From: Alphaproteobacteria bacterium
GTDB taxonomy: Bacteria > Pseudomonadota > Alphaproteobacteria > Caulobacterales > Caulobacteraceae
NCBI GenBank assembly: GCA_025359785.1
Contig: JANYET010000013.1
Location: 101,383-165,382 of the forward strand
DNA: 64,000 bases
Direction of reading: 5' to 3'
This document shows positions 39,601 through 46,959 of this stretch, in pieces. The translations under genes were made by a program, and so were the position numbers. The notes beneath the pieces were generated by a model. That model did no database searches and was not told the DNA's origin. It saw nothing but the letters and a program-made list of their open reading frames with translations. The stretch's first letter is position 1. Each line of letters starts with the position of its first letter.

Positions 39601-42042
39601 CATGCCGGCCGGCAGCGGGTCGACGACGCCGATGCCGTTCAGGGTGCCGGTGCCGACATTGCCGAGCGTGATCGTCACTGTCGACATGCCACCCGAGGCC
39701 ACCGTCGTGGGCGAGAACGACTTGGCCGCCGTCAGCGCCGAGGAATAGGTCAGGCTGGCTGAGATCGGACCGGGACTGTTGGCCGTGTGGGTGTTGTTAT
39801 CAGCATAGGTTTCGATGCCATGCGTCGCCGCCGCCGGCAGGCTGTTCACATAGGAGCCCGCCGCCCCGATCACCGACACGGTGAGCGTGCAGGTTCCGTC
39901 CGCCCCGGTGCCGTTGCCGGCCTTGGCCGGGATGGTGGCGCCGGCGACCGATACCGTCGCGGCGCCGGGGACCGCTGTCACCGTCGCGCCGACGCAGGTC
40001 GTGGACGCGGTCGCCGGATTGGCCACCAGCAGCTGCGCGCCCGCCGTGCCGATCGGTAGGGCGTCGGTGAACGCCGTCGCGGTGATCGGCTTGGCTGACA
40101 GGTTGGTGAAGGTGACGGTCAGTTGCGACACCGTGCCTTCGAAGGCGCTCGATGGGTTGAAAGCCTTGTTGTTGGTCAGGGTGTTGCCGACCGTGACGTT
40201 GGCATTGCCCGATCCGCCGTGGTTGGTCACCGGCCCGCCGGGGCTGGTTCCGGTCACGCCGCCGGGGCCGATGGCGTTGGTCAGCGTCAGGCCGGGCGCG
40301 GCGTTCTGCGGGGTCTGAGCCCAGAAGGTGATGCTGCAGATGGCGGCGTTGGGCCCCGCGCCGGCGCCGAAGCTGGCGATCACGAACACCGGCACGGCCG
40401 GCGTGCTGGCGCCGTCCATGCTGAGCCCGGCGCAGGGCGCGCCGCTCAGCGCCGGCGGCGCCGGCAGAGTGGTCAGCAGCGTCATGCCGGCCGGCAGGGT
40501 GTCGGTCACCTTGACGTTGGTGAGCGCCGCCGAGGCGAAGTTGTTGACGGTGATGGTGTACTGGATCGGATTGCCGGCCCCGACCGCGCCGCTGGCCGGC
40601 GACACGCTCTTGGCGACCGTCAGCTGATCGACCACGTTGACGCTGGCCACGGCCAGCTGGCTGATGATCGTCGGGTCCGTGGTCTTCACGGCCCCTTCGG
40701 CGATGGTGTTGGTGAAGGCCTGCGGCGTGCCCGGGGTCTGGGTCGTGCCCTGATAGGTGACGGTGATCACGCAGGCGGCGCCAGCCGCGATCGAGCCGCC
40801 GGTCAGCCTGAAGCCGGTATTGCCTGCCGTGGCGGTCGCCACGCCCGCGCCGCAGCCGGTCAGCGACGGAGCGGCCGTCAGCTTCAGGCCGAAGCCCGCG
40901 TTGCCGATCCCATCGATCGGGTCGTCGGTGAACGGCTGGGCGCCGTCCAGGGTGATCGTACTGCCGCCGGCGTTGGTCAGGGTGACTGTCAGCGTCGCGG
41001 TCTGGCCGGCGGCGACGGTGCCCGGCGTGAACACCTTCTGCACCCGCAGCGCCGAGGTGATCGCCAGCGAGGCGGATGCGTCGGCGCCGGGGACCAGGCC
41101 GCGCTTGTTGCCGACGTCCGTCGCGGCATGGACGGTATTGGTGACGCCGTTGGAATAGCCGCCGGCGGTGGTGGTGCCGACCACGTCGACGGAGATGGTG
41201 CACGAGCCCGCCGCCGGCACGACGCCGCCGGTGGCAAGCAGGGTCGTGGCGCCCGCCGCCGGCGCGAAGGCGATACCGCACTGGGTGACGGCATTGGGAA
41301 TGGCGGCCACCTGCAGCCCGACCGGCAGGATGTCGCGCAGCGCGAAGGCCGGGGTGTCGCCGGCGCCGTTCAGCGGCAGATTCTTGGTGGCGTTGGCGGC
41401 GTTGTCGATCTTCAGGGTCAGGGTGACGACCTGGTCGTTGCGGACCACGCTGGCGGCCGAGAAGGTCTTGGTGATCGTCGGCAGATTCAGCGTGTTGGTG
41501 GTGATCGATTGCTGGGCCTGGGTGGCGTTTTGGACCGCTGCGCCGTCATTGCCGGTGACCGCGCCGACCGCGATGGTGTTGACCGGCGATGTGCCGCCGG
41601 CGAGAGAGGTGACCTCGACGTCGATGTCGCATCGCCCGCTCGCGCCACCACCGACCGCCAAGGGGATTACGCCGCCCGACAGTGAGATCGAGGTTGTGCC
41701 GACCACGGCGGTGACCGTGCCGACACCCGCGGTCGTCGTCCCGTTCCCGGCCACGCAGTTGTAGGCGACGGCGCCGCCGCCCGCGACCTGCAGGCCGGCC
41801 GGCAGGTTGTCCGTGAACGCCGTCGAGGTGACCGTCGCCAGCGCGTTGCTGTTGGTCAGGGTGATACGGAAGGCGGTGACGTCGCCCGGGAAGATCGGGT
41901 TTGCATAGGTCGGCGCGATGCTCATCGACACGCCCAGCGCGGCGAAAGCGGGCGCGGCGAAGCACCAGGCAAGCGCCGTCAGCAGCACGCCGGCGAGCGC
42001 GCGATTCAGACGTCGGCGATGGGTCTGGATGCCCCCCGGCAT
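33619..42042 (-). CDS. Giant secreted DUF11 / SdrD-B repeat protein
   Basis: A 2807-residue protein with a signal peptide (about 1-34, ending PAFA). Residues about 40-1430 are a string of roughly a dozen DUF11-like repeats recognised by variants of DNLPAGLQVA and GGSIPASGTCT. Residues about 1433-2640 carry seven or eight SdrD-B/Cna-B-like domains, each starting like GYVYVDANNNGLRDAGEAPI, whose Asp/Asn-rich loops suggest calcium binding. The last 85 residues (from about 2725) resemble half of an OmpA-like domain, with ELNGEAFTAGG, LAGRRAEAVRRL and a final strand. No LPXTG or autotransporter barrel is seen. Probable role: very long surface fibre or adhesin, coupled to the barrel protein that follows. 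It is very Gly/Thr/Val-rich and Cys occurs in pairs inside DUF11 repeats. Confidence 0.85.
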   Translation of the reverse strand: MPGGIQTHRRRLNRALAGVLLTALAWCFAAPAFAALGVSMSIAPTYANPIFPGDVTAFRITLTNSNALATVTSTAFTDNLPAGLQVAGGGAVAYNCVAGNGTTTAGVGTVTAVVGTTSISLSGGVIPLAVGGGASGRCDIDVEVTSLAGGTSPVNTIAVGAVTGNDGAAVQNATQAQQSITTNTLNLPTITKTFSAASVVRNDQVVTLTLKIDNAANATKNLPLNGAGDTPAFALRDILPVGLQVAAIPNAVTQCGIAFAPAAGATTLLATGGVVPAAGSCTISVDVVGTTTAGGYSNGVTNTVHAATDVGNKRGLVPGADASASLAITSALRVQKVFTPGTVAAGQTATLTVTLTNAGGSTITLDGAQPFTDDPIDGIGNAGFGLKLTAAPSLTGCGAGVATATAGNTGFRLTGGSIAAGAACVITVTYQGTTQTPGTPQAFTNTIAEGAVKTTDPTIISQLAVASVNVVDQLTVAKSVSPASGAVGAGNPIQYTITVNNFASAALTNVKVTDTLPAGMTLLTTLPAPPALSGAPCAGLSMDGASTPAVPVFVIASFGAGAGPNAAICSITFWAQTPQNAAPGLTLTNAIGPGGVTGTSPGGPVTNHGGSGNANVTVGNTLTNNKAFNPSSAFEGTVSQLTVTFTNLSAKPITATAFTDALPIGTAGAQLLVANPATASTTCVGATVTAVPGAATVSVAGATIPAKAGNGTGADGTCTLTVSVIGAAGSYVNSLPAAATHGIETYADNNTHTANSPGPISASLTYSSALTAAKSFSPTTVASGGMSTVTITLGNVGTGTLNGIGVVDPLPAGMVVAPTPAGQTTCGGAPVVSAVAGASSASLSGAVIPASGQCTLQFNVVATGAGNWINTIPIGNVSAAGGVRNVAPVTATLTNSTAGGVSVTNNASPNSLTSPGQVSVLTLTLTNGGTVDLSGLNLTDYYTLDGTVGGAQTGMINGTTPQAATTCPGGIVTASPSGTSITLTGASLAHGASCTVTLNVTLITTGTVQNKIPVGAVTNAQGISNTLATTTSLSASANVGVTKRFTPAVIRPGDRSRLQITLINPSAQALTAVSATDNLPAGLVVPAGANPTTTCTGATVSAPTPSQVSVTGGSLPGAVGGVSAICIAEIDVTAAAAGTYNNTIAVGQVTAILGGAPVSNPEPAPAPLEVRSPVAVGKAFSPNAVGLGVASTLTITLTNPNTVPLTAAALIDNLPANVTVALTPNSSTTCIGGVVTAAVSATSVRLTGGTIPASGACNVKVDVVSNVAGTYLNTIPAGALATAQGVTNETPTSDTLKIIDPPSISKQFSPTSIPSGGTSALTIVLGNPNATPATLTADLIDTLPTSPANIVVATPNGLAGTCALGSVTATAGGGTVKYASGAAIPAGGCTIVVNVTGVTNGVYTNTIPVGGLQTNQGNNVQPTNADLTISPLGFISGKVFKDNNVTPNGTFELGVDAPIAGVTLTLTGTDYGADGVAGGGDDTPINRNTTTDALGNYAFTGLNPGSYTVSEPTQPAGTTNGVTTAGSVTGGGGGTSGIATAVATTPSVIGNVILLRAGGAVASSANNNFAEIAPSSIAGAVFLDQDDNGVRNAADTAIAGVTVQLFNGATLVASTVTDGSGAYLFSGLAPGTYTVREPTQPAGTANGKTLAGTVGNGGAAGTATAQNVVPSQIAGLILPPGTASISNDFAEVPAGRQISGRVFGDANNDGVFNGADTGLGGVPLVLTGTDFNGLPVNAATNSTADGRYVFTGLAAGTYTVTEPGQPGGTSNGITTAGSTGGLATLVAVTPSAISSINLTGVNTISSNNNFAEIILPAPPPVTSSISGRVYVDTNNNGTIDAGEAGLPGVTITLTGTSSTGAPVSLSTTTLGDGSYVFSNIPASNPSGYVITETQPAAFSDGKTTLAGGGPGSGTAVKPVAAGGSDTIGGVVLTAGGVLTGYNFGELPAGASVAGFVYVDGNNNGSKDAGEAGIAGVSVRLTGTDSVGNAVDRTTTTGADGAYAFAGVAASNAAGYAITETQPSGFVDGKTTVAGGGPGAPAGAKPVSVGGADAISGVVVKPNDNLKDYDFGELRTTASVAGYVYVDANNNGLRDAGEAPIAGVTIRLTGTDTNGVAVSLIQVTDAGGAFAFNVAASGPGGYTLTEVQPAGFTDGKTTILAGEPGAAAARKPVGVGDGDTISGIVVPVGAAFTDYRFGELGVPQLKPPIVNGYVYLDRNHTRVRPTDGSEAGQAGWTVVLKQNGTTICTTTTDATGFYQFDNLHCVGYEVSGLPTGAGYSIAFSKDGNNLPNIPTSGDNRGQVPPTGGQILNITLSPADKVVEQNLPLDPAGVVYNSVTRQPVPGAMVHITGPAGFDPATQLVGGLPAVTQTVGADGLYQFLLQNNFPSGIYTLTVTAPAGFMPAPSTSLPPCANTLNVGLAVNPALIQASDFAPGGGVTPQINPATCPGLVIGGATTTQYFLTFVITNGGSAPILNNHIPLDPILGGALQVTKTTPMVTVSRGGLVPYTITATNGLTTPLAAVTLRDQLPPGFKFREGTATENGKAVVPIVTGQFVTWPTETFAPKQKNTYTLMLVVGAGVGDGDYVNHAFVAGVAGTPVSNVAAATVRITPDPTFDCPDIIGKVFDDKNANGYQDDGEPGIPGVRMATPNGLLITSDADGRFHVPCPVLPNADRGSNFVMKLDERSLPSGFRLTTENPRDVRVTRGKLTKLNFGATVHRVIRIELNGEAFTAGGTDLLPAWKTQIDALPARLAERPSVVRIAYAQGQDGPTLAGRRAEAVRRLIDHAWKAAKGRYTLVVEIEAARP
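35400..37760 (-). repeat. SdrD-B/Cna-B-like domain repeats
   Basis: The part of the giant gene coding for the SdrD-B-like domains. Each unit of about 110-130 codons starts with a variant of G-x-V-Y/F-x-D-x-N-x-N-G and includes a second conserved turn near ITETQP. Neighbouring units (for example around 36200, 35800 and 36550) are closely similar at DNA level, so recombination between them could change the number. Confidence 0.7.
37760..41930 (-). repeat. DUF11-like domain repeats
   Basis: The 5' half of the giant gene, coding for repeats of about 110-120 residues. Each has a variant of TFTNxxxxPLTATAxTDxLPAG, a Cys near TTCxGA and a second Cys in GACTVTV. The two Cys per unit probably form a disulfide within each domain. 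Confidence 0.7.
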
Positions 42043-42286
42043 TGGCGTCCTGAAGCTAAACTCTGTGCGCGGGGAACCGCATCGTTCTCTGAATCACGCC
42101 GGGCACGCCTACCATCCGCGTTCGGCGGATCATATTAAGCCAGCCTATGAACCCGGGTTTTCGGGGCGAGGCTTATTGTCGCAAGGTGCCGTGCGCTTGT
42201 CGCGGGACGCCATGGCCTTTGGGCCGTGGGCCGTGGCGTCAGGACCCTGATCTCGACCGCCCGGCAATCCAGATATCGCCGACCGC
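42043..42286. promoter_or_regulatory. Upstream region of the surface-protein operon
   Basis: A 244-base gap between the start of the giant gene and the end of the ELM1-family gene, both on the minus strand. It should hold the surface operon's promoter. A TTAATAT stretch read on the minus strand near 42132 could be a -10 element, but no matching -35 is obvious. No palindrome or terminator is visible. Confidence 0.3.
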
Positions 42287-43267
42287 TCAGCGGCTCGCCT
42301 CCGACAGTAACCGGCGCACGGTCGCGACCACGCGCGGCGTGGCGTCGATGGCGGCGCGCGCGGGTGGCGGCCGGGGGTCTTCGAGCGTGACCGCAAGGTT
42401 GTTGGCCAGCAGATTGTCCACGAACCGCGCGTGGCGCGGGCTGCCCGACAGGCGAAAAATCGACACCGGCGCGGTGGTGGCCAGGGCCTCTGAAATCATC
42501 GACACGCTATCGCTCGTGACCACCAGCCGGTCGGACAGCGCCAGGATCGGAAGATAGGGGTTCGGGAGTTCGCCGTCCCAGATGCAGACCGTCCGATCGG
42601 CGCGGTAGCGGGCTTCCAGGGCCGCGACCACCTTGGCCGGCGTCCGCCGCGACGGCGTGATCAGCAGCGATCCGCCGATCCGTCGGCGCAAGGCCTCGAG
42701 CTGATCGGCTAGGCGCTGGGCGTCGGCCGGCTCGAACGGGGCGCGGTGCGTGGCCCCGCCCAGCAGCACGCCGGTCCAGGGCCTCGGCAGGCCGGCGAAG
42801 CGGGGGTCGCCGCGCGCCGCCGCGGCCGAGAGCGCCGGCCCACGCACACCGTGAAGCGCCGTGTCGATCTGCATGACGTTCGCGCCCCGCAGACCGTCGT
42901 GGGCCATCGCCACCACAAGGTCGAACGCCTTCGGGTAGGTCGGGGGCTGGATATGGACCATCACCATCGGGGCGCGGTTGTGTCTGCGGATGGCCATGGC
43001 GACCAGGGCGCTTCGGCGGCCGCAGCTGACCAGCACATCCGGCCATGGCGGCTCCAGCCGGCCGACCACGGCGGTGACGGCGGGCGGCCCGAGACCGACA
43101 AGGGCGGGCAACCCCAGGCCCCAATAGCGACTGACCTGGACGACGCGCGCCTCGGCATCCGCCGCCAGAGCTGTCGCCAGTCCCCGGGCCTGTTCACGCA
43201 TGCCAGCTTCGCCCGTGGTCAGGTGCCAGACCCGAAGATCGCCCGCCGCGGCGCTCGCGGCTGCCAA
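42287..43267 (-). CDS. ELM1 (DUF1022) family protein, GT-B-like
   Basis: A 326-residue protein of the family named after plant mitochondrial fission factor ELM1. It begins with VWHLTTGEAGMREQARGLA and has CGRRSALVAMAIRR, a mid-protein LLGGATHRAPFEPADAQRL and the C-terminal SDSVSMISEALATTAPVSIFRL. This layout resembles GT-B glycosyltransferases, the second motif being where a nucleotide-sugar would bind; bacterial function is not established. The start is uncertain: a TTG at 43267, overlapping the stop of the upstream oxygenase gene, fits best, while the frame continues open upstream. It is co-transcribed with the 2-oxoglutarate oxygenase and is divergent from the lipid-type operon. Confidence 0.8.
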   Translation of the reverse strand: MAAASAAAGDLRVWHLTTGEAGMREQARGLATALAADAEARVVQVSRYWGLGLPALVGLGPPAVTAVVGRLEPPWPDVLVSCGRRSALVAMAIRRHNRAPMVMVHIQPPTYPKAFDLVVAMAHDGLRGANVMQIDTALHGVRGPALSAAAARGDPRFAGLPRPWTGVLLGGATHRAPFEPADAQRLADQLEALRRRIGGSLLITPSRRTPAKVVAALEARYRADRTVCIWDGELPNPYLPILALSDRLVVTSDSVSMISEALATTAPVSIFRLSGSPRHARFVDNLLANNLAVTLEDPRPPPARAAIDATPRVVATVRRLLSEASR

Positions 43268-43268
43268 C

Positions 43269-43886
43269 CTAGGCCGCGAACTGCTTGCTGAAGGCCGAGA
43301 GCCGATGACGCACGAGGCCGACGACCGAAGCCCGGCTGTCTCGCAGATAGTTGAACTGCAACGCGCGCCGCTGACCGACGAACGGCGAGTGCCCGTGCCA
43401 GGATGTATCGCTGCGCCGGAACGCCACCATCGATCCCAGGCTGGCGGGGATCTCCACCGGCGCGTCGGCGAGGCTGTCGCGGTTCGCCAGGAGCCGCAGC
43501 TGGCCTTCGCCGCCGGACCAGTCATCGTTCAGGTAGATCAGCAGCGACAGCACCTTCGACGCCGAGTCGATATGGATGCGGCCATCGCGCCTCGAACACT
43601 GCCCGCGCAGGGTGACGACGGCCGGCCGCCCTTCCAGATCCACCGCGAAGATATCGGCCATGTGCGCCCGGAACCGGTCCGACATCAGGTCGTCGATCAG
43701 ACCCCCCAGCGCAGGCCCCGGTGGCGCGTCGGCCAGCGAGTAGGATCCCGAGTTGCGGATGGTCGGAAACTCCCGCGGGATCGCGTTCGCGCAGGCGGGC
43801 AACAGCATCTGGGGGATGGCGACGTGGTCGAACGGAAAGCGGACCAACCGGGCGCATTCGATCGCGCCCCAATCCAGACCCGGCAT
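43269..43886 (-). CDS. 2-oxoglutarate/Fe(II)-dependent oxygenase
   Basis: A 205-residue protein of the 2OG-FeII_Oxy_3 type. The iron triad is present as His105-x-Asp107 (GRIHIDSASK) and His164 (SWHGHSPF), with Arg174 (QRRALQFNY) as the likely 2-oxoglutarate ligand. Such enzymes hydroxylate unactivated carbons. Next to acyl-carrier and desaturase genes, hydroxylation of an acyl chain or its amino head group is plausible but unproven. The ATG at 43886 is the first before homology; the gene ends just before the TTG start of the ELM1-family gene. Confidence 0.82.
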   Translation of the reverse strand: MPGLDWGAIECARLVRFPFDHVAIPQMLLPACANAIPREFPTIRNSGSYSLADAPPGPALGGLIDDLMSDRFRAHMADIFAVDLEGRPAVVTLRGQCSRRDGRIHIDSASKVLSLLIYLNDDWSGGEGQLRLLANRDSLADAPVEIPASLGSMVAFRRSDTSWHGHSPFVGQRRALQFNYLRDSRASVVGLVRHRLSAFSKQFAA

Positions 43887-44041
43887 GTGCTGACTCCTTG
43901 GGCCTTCCGCCCCCTGGCCGCCCTCGCTAAGCAAGACGACGACGAGACCGCTCCACCTCAAGCCTCGCGAAAACCGGCGGCGCCCTATCGCCTCGCGGGC
44001 CCCGTGCTAGAGGTCCGGCCGAACGCGAGAGTGAGGCGCCC
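43887..44041. promoter_or_regulatory. Divergent promoter region of the lipid-type cluster
   Basis: A 155-base region between the oxygenase (minus) and phosphatase (plus) genes. The octamer GCCTCGCG occurs twice in direct orientation, at 43962-43969 and 43990-43997, 28 bases apart. A GTGCTAGAGG stretch near 44008 resembles the caulobacterial -10 pattern GCTANAWC, but no good -35 precedes it. Confidence 0.35.
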
Positions 44042-44704
44042 GTGACCGATTTTGAGCTGACCACCAGGCGCGGGAAATGGGCGGCCTACCTGGATTACCT
44101 GTGGCGCGATCACGCCTACCTGCGGCTCGCATTCCAGAACGCGCACTGGATCTCGGACGAATTCGTGCGCAGCAACCAACCCTGGCCCCATCAGCTACGC
44201 GCCTGGAAGGCCCGTGGGATTCGCACGGTGATCAATCTGCGCGGGGGGTTCGACGCCAGTTTTCACGCCCTGGAGAAGGACGCCTGCGCCAGGCTCGGGC
44301 TCAAGCTGGTCAATTTCACGCTGACGTCGCGGGATGCGCCGGATCGCGTTCAGGTCGCCGCCGCGAAAGCGCTCTTCGAGACGCTGGACTATCCGGTGCT
44401 GGTGCATTGCAAGTCCGGCGCTGATCGGGCGAGCCTGATGAGCGCGCTCTATGTACATTTCCGCCAGGGCGGCGATATCCCCACCGCCATGCGGCAGCTA
44501 GACCTGCGCTACCTGCACCTGAAACATGGCCGCACGGGCATCCTAGACTATGTGTTCGAGCGCTATCTGACGGACAATCCGGCGGGTGGCTCCACCTTTA
44601 CCGAGTGGGTCGAAAGCCCCGCCTACGATCCCGCGGCGATCAAGGCCGCCTATCAGGCGCGCCCGAAGCGGTCCCTGCTGGCCGATCTCCTGCCCCGAGA
44701 ATGA
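44042..44704 (+). CDS. PTP-type (dual-specificity-like) phosphatase
   Basis: A 220-residue protein with the Cys-x5-Arg phosphatase loop HCKSGADRAS (Cys123, Arg129) and a general-acid Asp98 in LTSRDAP. This places it with tyrosine or dual-specificity phosphatases. Some bacterial members act on phospholipids such as phosphatidylglycerophosphate rather than proteins, which would fit the neighbouring lipid-type genes. It begins with a GTG at 44042. It is separated by 142 bases from the next gene, so it may form its own transcript at the head of the cluster. Confidence 0.85.
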   Translation: MTDFELTTRRGKWAAYLDYLWRDHAYLRLAFQNAHWISDEFVRSNQPWPHQLRAWKARGIRTVINLRGGFDASFHALEKDACARLGLKLVNFTLTSRDAPDRVQVAAAKALFETLDYPVLVHCKSGADRASLMSALYVHFRQGGDIPTAMRQLDLRYLHLKHGRTGILDYVFERYLTDNPAGGSTFTEWVESPAYDPAAIKAAYQARPKRSLLADLLPRE

Positions 44705-44846
44705 TGGGCGAACGACGGGAGAATGACCGGCGACGGGCGGTTCCGGACCGCCGAACGCCGCGCCCGATCCACCATCTTTGAGGCGACCCGCGACCCGCGT
44801 CGTCAAAGCCACAGGGATGGGCGCGATCGCGGGTCTACAGACAGCT

Positions 44847-45563
44847 ATGCGGATCATCTGCGATTTCGACGGCACGGTGACGCGGCAGGATTCGACTGAC
44901 CTGGTGCTCGAGGCGTTGGCCGCCCCGGAATGGCGGATATTGCAGGACGACTGGGTCGCCGGGAGACTGTCCGCGGAGGCCTGCATGCGCGGCCAGGTGG
45001 CCTTGATCGGCGGATCTGACGCCGACCTGGACGCCGTGCTCGACACCGTGGAGCTGGACCCGGGCTTCGAGGCCTTCGTCGATTGGAGCGAGGCCGTTGG
45101 CCTGCCGCTCAGCATCGTCAGCGACGGGGTGGACTACTTCGTCCATCGGATTCTCGCGCGCCACGGCCTGCAGAGGTTGACCAGCACCGCCAATCGGCTG
45201 GCGGGCGAAGCCGGCGCGCGGCGCCTGGAGCAACCCTGGCGTCATCCCGACTGCGCGAATGGATCTGGCGTCTGCAAATGCGCCGTCGCGCTAGAGGGCC
45301 GGCAACCCGGCGACACAGCGATCTTCGTGGGCGACGGCCGCTCCGACTTCTGCATTGCCGAACGCGCCGATGTGGTGTTTGCCAGGGGTGCGCTCGCTGA
45401 CCGTTCAAGTGCCCAGAATCAGCCGTTCCTGCCGTTTGACACCTTCCACGATGTGCGCCGCTCGCTTCAGGTCCTGCTCGGTCACGACCCCGCCGCCCTG
45501 AACGATGCCGCCCCTGACGATAACACCACGAAACTAAGTCGCCCGGAGTCCCGAGATGTATGA
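44847..45563 (+). CDS. HAD-IB family phosphatase, MtnX / phosphoserine-phosphatase-like
   Basis: A 238-residue haloacid dehalogenase superfamily enzyme. The catalytic motif DFDGT is at residues 6-10 (Asp6 nucleophile, Asp8 acid/base). A mid-protein SIVSDGVDYFVHRIL supplies motif II and FVGDGRSDFCIAERAD motif IV with metal-binding Asp. It removes a phosphate from a small molecule or lipid head group. The ATG at 44847 starts directly at the first strand; an in-frame ATG at 44817 is possible. It overlaps the aminotransferase gene by 8 bases and is the first gene of the coupled operon. Confidence 0.85.
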   Translation: MRIICDFDGTVTRQDSTDLVLEALAAPEWRILQDDWVAGRLSAEACMRGQVALIGGSDADLDAVLDTVELDPGFEAFVDWSEAVGLPLSIVSDGVDYFVHRILARHGLQRLTSTANRLAGEAGARRLEQPWRHPDCANGSGVCKCAVALEGRQPGDTAIFVGDGRSDFCIAERADVVFARGALADRSSAQNQPFLPFDTFHDVRRSLQVLLGHDPAALNDAAPDDNTTKLSRPESRDV

Positions 45564-46947
45564 CGCACCCGCCGCCCTCAGCGAAGCCGAGCTTCGCGAA
45601 CTCGATGCGCAATATTGCTCCTGGGGCGACACGGTTCACTATGTGGATCGGCCCAAATTTTTCGAGACCTGCGACGGGTCATACATGTTCGACGCCGAGG
45701 GCCGGGCCTACTTCGACCTGCAGATGTGGTACTCGACGGTCAACTTCGGCTACCGCAATCCGCGGCTGAATGCGGTCGCCCATCGCCAGCTTGACCATCT
45801 GCCGCAAGCGGCCTCGCAGCATCTGCACCGGGAAAAAGTCGAGCTGGCCGCCTTCATCGCCCGCGGCGCGGAGGCGAGGTTCGGCGCCAAGGGCCGGGTG
45901 CACTTCAACGTCGGCGGAGCGCAGGCCGTAGAGGACAGCCTGAAGCTTGTCCGCAACGCCGCCGGAGGCAAAAGCCGGATGTTCGCCTTCCAGGGCGGCT
46001 ATCACGGCCGCACCCTCGGCGCGTCGGCGATCACCTCGTCCTACCGCTACCGCCGCCGCTTCGGACACTTCGGCGACCGGGCGCACTTTGTCGAATTCCC
46101 CTACGCCTTCCGCGGCCCCAAGGGCATGACCAAGGAGGAGTACGGCGACAAGTGCGTGCGCGACTTCGCGCGACTGTTCGAGAGCGAGTTCCAGGGCGTC
46201 TATGACTTCAAGGCCGAGGAGGCCGAGTTCGCGGCCTTCTACGTCGAGCCGATCCAGGGCACCGGCGGCTATGTGATCCCGCCGCTGAATTTCTTCATCG
46301 AACTCAAGAAGGTTCTCGACCAGTACGGCATCATGCTGGTGGTCGACGAGGTGCAGATGGGCATCTACCGGACCGGAAAGCTCTGGGCGATCGAGCACTT
46401 CGGCGTGCAGCCAGACGTTCTGGTGTTCGGCAAGTCGGTGACCAACGGTCTGAACCCGCTGTCGGGCGTCTGGGCGAAGGAGGCCTTGATCAACCCGACC
46501 GTCTTCCCGCCGGGTTCGACCCACTCGACCTTCAACGCGAACCCCATGGGCACCGCCGTCGCGCTGGAAACCCTGCGGATGGCCGCCGAGGGCGACTACG
46601 AGACGACGGTGCCGGCCAAGGGCGCCTATTTCCTGGAGGGCCTGAGGGACCTGCAGACCCGCTGGCCGCAGATCGGCGACGTCGACGGCCTGGGCCTGGC
46701 CCTGCGGTGCGAGCTTTGCGAGGCCGACGGCTTCACGCCCAACAAGGCCCTGATGGACCGCATGGTGGTCGAGGGACTGAAGGGAGACCTCGAGGTCGGC
46801 GGCAAGCTGATGGGCTTGATCCTCAACGTCGGCGGCTACCACAAGAACGTCATCACCCTCGCGCCCTCGCTGGACATCACCCACAGCGAGATCGACCTGG
46901 CGCTGACGCTCCTGGAATCCCTCCTGCGGCGCTGCGTCGCAAGCTAG
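45556..46947 (+). CDS. Class III PLP-dependent aminotransferase
   Basis: A 463-residue aminotransferase of the ornithine/diaminobutyrate type. PLP features are present: GGYHGRTLGA in the phosphate-binding region, Asp264 in LVVDEVQMGIYRTGK and Lys293 in VFGKSVTNGLNPLSG as Schiff-base lysine. Class III enzymes transfer amino groups at terminal carbons of diamines, amino acids or ketones. With acyl carrier protein and N-acyltransferase genes in the same operon it may make the amine that is acylated, or aminate a keto-acyl chain. The N-terminus (DTVHYVDRPKFFETCDGSYMFDAEG) is longer than in core OAT proteins. Confidence 0.9.
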   Translation: MYDAPAALSEAELRELDAQYCSWGDTVHYVDRPKFFETCDGSYMFDAEGRAYFDLQMWYSTVNFGYRNPRLNAVAHRQLDHLPQAASQHLHREKVELAAFIARGAEARFGAKGRVHFNVGGAQAVEDSLKLVRNAAGGKSRMFAFQGGYHGRTLGASAITSSYRYRRRFGHFGDRAHFVEFPYAFRGPKGMTKEEYGDKCVRDFARLFESEFQGVYDFKAEEAEFAAFYVEPIQGTGGYVIPPLNFFIELKKVLDQYGIMLVVDEVQMGIYRTGKLWAIEHFGVQPDVLVFGKSVTNGLNPLSGVWAKEALINPTVFPPGSTHSTFNANPMGTAVALETLRMAAEGDYETTVPAKGAYFLEGLRDLQTRWPQIGDVDGLGLALRCELCEADGFTPNKALMDRMVVEGLKGDLEVGGKLMGLILNVGGYHKNVITLAPSLDITHSEIDLALTLLESLLRRCVAS

Positions 46948-46959
46948 GAGGCCGCGGCC

